Notes under the pieces: model-generated | The model's input: only the letters and a program-made list of their open reading frames with translations | Told to the model about the DNA's origin: nothing | Databases searched by the model: none | Position numbers and translations under genes: made by a program | Part shown: piece by piece, positions 61,597-64,000 of the stretch | Layout: each line of letters opens with the position of its first letter | How positions within the stretch are numbered: position 1 is the stretch's first letter | From: Candidatus Hungatella pullicola | Lineage (GTDB): Bacteria > Bacillota > Clostridia > Lachnospirales > Lachnospiraceae | Assembly (NCBI GenBank): GCA_019114305.1 | Contig: DXFU01000057.1 | Location: 1 to 64,000 of the forward strand | Direction: 5' to 3' | Length of the DNA: 64,000 bases

Positions 61597-62622
61597 ATGA
61601 AAAACTTCAGGAAACGAGGCGTGCTTCTTCTGGCAGCCGCTGCTGTATGCGCCGTTCTATCCGGGTGTCAAAGCGGGGACAGCACCCGAATCGTGCGAAT
61701 TGGTCACAATCAGTCCACAAACCACCCGACTCACATTGCCCTGACAGAATTTCAAACGTTTATCAATGAACGTTTGGGGGACAAGTATCGGGTGGAAGTA
61801 TATCCCAGCGAGCTTCTGGGTTCCCAGACAGACATGGTTCAGCTGACTCAGACAGGCGCCATTGATTTCTGCGTAGCCAGCAATGCCATTCTGGAAACGT
61901 TCAGCGAGAACTATCAGATTTTTAATCTGCCCTATCTGTTTGCCAGTACAGAGGCCTACCATAACGCCATGGATGACGAAACTCTCACGCAGCCAATTTT
62001 TGATTCCACGGTCAAAGCTGGTTTTACCGCTGTAACATGGCTGGATGCAGGAACCAGAAATTTCTATACGGTAGACACTCCCATCAATAGTCCGGCTGAT
62101 TTAAGGGGACTGAAAATCCGCGTTCAGCAGTCTCCCACCAATATTGAAATGATGCGTCTTTTAGGCGGTTCTGCCACCCCCATGGGCTTCGGCGACGTAT
62201 ACACCGCTCTCCAGTCCCATATCATTGACGGCGCGGAAAACAATGAAATGGCTCTTACAGATAACGGCCACGGCGATGTATGCAAATATTACTCCTATGA
62301 CATGCATCAGATGGTTCCTGACATTCTCATCGGCAACAATGCCTTTATGGAAGGCCTGACCGACGAAGAAAGGGCAGTCTTTGAGGAAGGTTTTCAGCTG
62401 ATTAACACAGTTCAGAGGGAAGAATGGGTGAAAGCGGTAGAAAATGCCAAAGACCGGGCTCAGAACGAACAGCACGTGGAATTCATTTACCCTGATCAGG
62501 AACCCTTTATGGAGGCCTGCATGCCGCTTCATGATTCCATGCTGGCTGATAATCCTGGCCTTCAAAGTACCTACGACGCCATTCAGGCGTATAACGAAAA
62601 ATATCCTGCACAGACAGAGTAG
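61597..62622 (+). CDS. TRAP transporter substrate-binding lipoprotein DctP
   Basis: The 341-residue protein has a lipoprotein signal ending LSGC (Cys24) and the DctP fold: VRIGHNQSTNHPTHIALTEFQ at the mature start, YPSELLGSQTDMVQLTQTGAIDF, then LRGLKIRVQQSPTNIEMMRLLGGSATPM with the conserved Arg that binds carboxylate ligands, and DGAENN. It delivers an organic acid to the DctQM permease. GGGAGG precedes the ATG. It is divergent from the GNAT-GntR gene. The ligand is probably a carboxylate or sugar acid, not further resolvable. Confidence 0.94.
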   Translation: MKNFRKRGVLLLAAAAVCAVLSGCQSGDSTRIVRIGHNQSTNHPTHIALTEFQTFINERLGDKYRVEVYPSELLGSQTDMVQLTQTGAIDFCVASNAILETFSENYQIFNLPYLFASTEAYHNAMDDETLTQPIFDSTVKAGFTAVTWLDAGTRNFYTVDTPINSPADLRGLKIRVQQSPTNIEMMRLLGGSATPMGFGDVYTALQSHIIDGAENNEMALTDNGHGDVCKYYSYDMHQMVPDILIGNNAFMEGLTDEERAVFEEGFQLINTVQREEWVKAVENAKDRAQNEQHVEFIYPDQEPFMEACMPLHDSMLADNPGLQSTYDAIQAYNEKYPAQTE

Positions 62623-62634
62623 AGGGGGAGAAGT

Positions 62635-63159
62635 ATGAAGCAGTTACGAAAATTTTTAGATCGGATCCTGGAATTTCTGGCCGGAATCAGTTTCCTGGCC
62701 ATGGTAATCCTGACCTGTTGGCAGGTATTTACCCGCTACATCCTTAAGAACCCTTCTTCCTGGTCGGAGGAACTGGTGTCTTATCTTTTCGCATGGATGG
62801 CACTGTTAGGCGCTTCCATCGTAGTAGGTGAGAGAGGACATATGAACATACCCGTTGTAGTAGAGCGAATGAAACCGGGAGCTCAAAAATTCTTTGCCAT
62901 TTTTGCTGAAGTAATTGCCTGTATCTTTGCCGCTGTTATTCTTGTGTTCGGCGGCGTACAAATCACCAGCCTTGCCATGGGGCAAATGACCTCATCCCTG
63001 GGAGTCGCTGTAGGCATTTTTTATATTGTCCTGCCCTTAAGCGGCGTACTGAACATAATTTACACCATTATTAACATCTGCGATATTGTAAAAGGAAACA
63101 TCAGCGTTCTGCCCGGCGAAGAAAACGCCGCGCCGCAAAAGAAGGGAAAGGAGGCTTAA
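62635..63159 (+). CDS. TRAP transporter small permease DctQ
   Basis: The 174-residue protein has four membrane segments and DctQ family stretches: FTRYILKNPSSWSEELVSYLFAWMALLGASIVVGERGHM (in parts). DctQ forms the permease with the large subunit DctM. It lies 12 bases after dctP with a GAGGGGG ribosome site. Confidence 0.93.
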   Translation: MKQLRKFLDRILEFLAGISFLAMVILTCWQVFTRYILKNPSSWSEELVSYLFAWMALLGASIVVGERGHMNIPVVVERMKPGAQKFFAIFAEVIACIFAAVILVFGGVQITSLAMGQMTSSLGVAVGIFYIVLPLSGVLNIIYTIINICDIVKGNISVLPGEENAAPQKKGKEA

Positions 63160-63162
63160 ATC

Positions 63163-64000
63163 ATGGCAATGCAGTCTTTGCTTATTATCATAGTTGTACT
63201 GGCTGTTCTGCTGGTTATTGGAGTTCCCATCTCCTACGCCATCGGCATCTCATCTCTGGTGGCTATCCTGCAGTCTGTGCCGTTGGATGTATCTGTATTA
63301 ACTGCTGCTCAAAGAACTTTTGTGGGTATGAGCAAGTTCAGCCTGACGGCCATCCCCTTCTTCATTCTGGCTGGAAACCTGATGAATCAGGGCGGCATCG
63401 CCAAACGTCTGGTTGACTTTGTTTTGGCTATTCTCGGAAAGCTTCCCGGCGCTTTGCTGGTAACCAACGTAGGCGCCAACGCGCTGTTCGGCGCCATCTC
63501 CGGTTCTGCTTCCGCAGCTGCAGCTGCTGTAGGCAGCATGGTAGAACAAGGAGAGGAAGAACAGGGATATGAGAGAGCTATCTGTGCCGCCACAAACGGC
63601 GCTTCCGCTCCATCCGGCCTTCTGATTCCTCCCTCCAACGCATTAATCACCTACTCCCTGGTATCCGGAGGCACCTCCGTAGCCGCTCTGTTCCTTGCCG
63701 GCTATATTCCCGGAATCCTGTGGGCAGTCTGCTGTATTGTTGTTGCCATTTTGATCGCGAAAAAAAAGGGGTATAAGGGAACTCCCGGAAAATTTGACTG
63801 GAAAAACCTTGGAGCTGCCACACTTAGAGCCATTCCTTCTCTTTCCCTGATTGTCGTGGTAATCGGCGGTATTATCGCCGGTATCTTCACCGCAACGGAA
63901 GGTTCTGCCATCGCTGTTGTTTACGCCCTGATTCTTGGAATCTGCTACCGGAATATTACCTTCAAATCCTTCTGGAAAATCGTAGTTGACAGCGCTAAAA
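63163..64000 (+). CDS. TRAP transporter large permease DctM (cut by window end)
   Basis: An ATG at 63163, three bases after the dctQ stop codon and preceded by AGGAGG, opens a frame that runs to the window end (279 codons). It encodes a hydrophobic protein with ISYAIGISSLVAILQSV, FSLTAIPFFILAGNLMNQGGIAKRL and ISGSASAAAAAVGSM, all characteristic of DctM, which moves substrate with Na+. Roughly the last third of the expected 425-430 residues is missing. Confidence 0.93.
   Translation, partial: MAMQSLLIIIVVLAVLLVIGVPISYAIGISSLVAILQSVPLDVSVLTAAQRTFVGMSKFSLTAIPFFILAGNLMNQGGIAKRLVDFVLAILGKLPGALLVTNVGANALFGAISGSASAAAAAVGSMVEQGEEEQGYERAICAATNGASAPSGLLIPPSNALITYSLVSGGTSVAALFLAGYIPGILWAVCCIVVAILIAKKKGYKGTPGKFDWKNLGAATLRAIPSLSLIVVVIGGIIAGIFTATEGSAIAVVYALILGICYRNITFKSFWKIVVDSAK

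Overview
The window looks like chromosomal DNA of an anaerobic, spore-forming Firmicute, most likely a Lachnospiraceae member. The evidence is a set of sporulation and germination genes (spoIIP, gpr, a GerMN lipoprotein), Firmicute-type gene order (ireB-ruvX-DUF1292, hrcA-grpE-dnaK-dnaJ-prmA-rsmE, lepA-hemW, comEC-holA), class II glycyl-tRNA synthetase, pyruvate phosphate dikinase, a perfect CIRCE element, strong AGGAGG ribosome sites and frequent TTG/GTG starts. I see no rRNA, tRNA or CRISPR array. Genus-level assignment is not possible from this sequence alone.

Layout. About 0-49 kb is almost entirely minus-strand housekeeping: ppdK, a MATE transporter, a lipoprotein with glyS, an M16 protease-era-recO run, a DUF218 protein, then a translation and RNA block. 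That block holds ireB, ruvX, DUF1292, a Fur-family regulator, RNase J, a short MltG-like protein, trmR and a U32 protein. It continues with mtaB, thiI with its cysteine desulfurase, rsmE and prmA, and the CIRCE-controlled chaperone operon. Plus-strand islands inside it are an HPr-like gene (19.5 kb), two 3D-domain cell-wall proteins (29.4-30.9 kb) and rpsT (36.6 kb). After lepA-hemW and spoIIP/gpr comes a run transcribed as degV, histidine kinase, GerMN lipoprotein, comEC, holA.

From 43.9 to 50.2 kb lies a glycan-use operon: GntR/UTRA regulator, mannose-family PTS (IIA, IIC, IID, IIB), an unsaturated-glucuronyl hydrolase (GH88) and a cytoplasmic GH35 beta-galactosidase. It has a promoter with an overlapping palindrome. 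From about 50.5 to 55.6 kb the strand and style change. A TetR regulator and two ABC exporter half-transporters sit between gene-less, remnant-like stretches, which suggests a horizontally acquired island.

The last 8 kb hold the most unusual locus. A protein fusing a GNAT acetyltransferase domain to a GntR/UTRA regulator heads an operon encoding a complete ECF vitamin-type transporter (double ATPase, EcfT, S component) with a SAM hydrolase-type enzyme embedded in it. Two palindromes cover the promoter of the fusion gene. A divergent TRAP transporter (DctP, DctQ, partial DctM) runs off the right edge.

How the parts connect: several genes form known functional pairs. These are trmR with the U32 hydroxylase (5-methoxyuridine in tRNA), thiI with its cysteine desulfurase (4-thiouridine), HrcA with CIRCE, and the PTS subunits with the two glycosidases. 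The substrate of the ECF/SAM-hydrolase system and the role of its acetyltransferase-regulator are not known to me and are the main candidates for new biology here.
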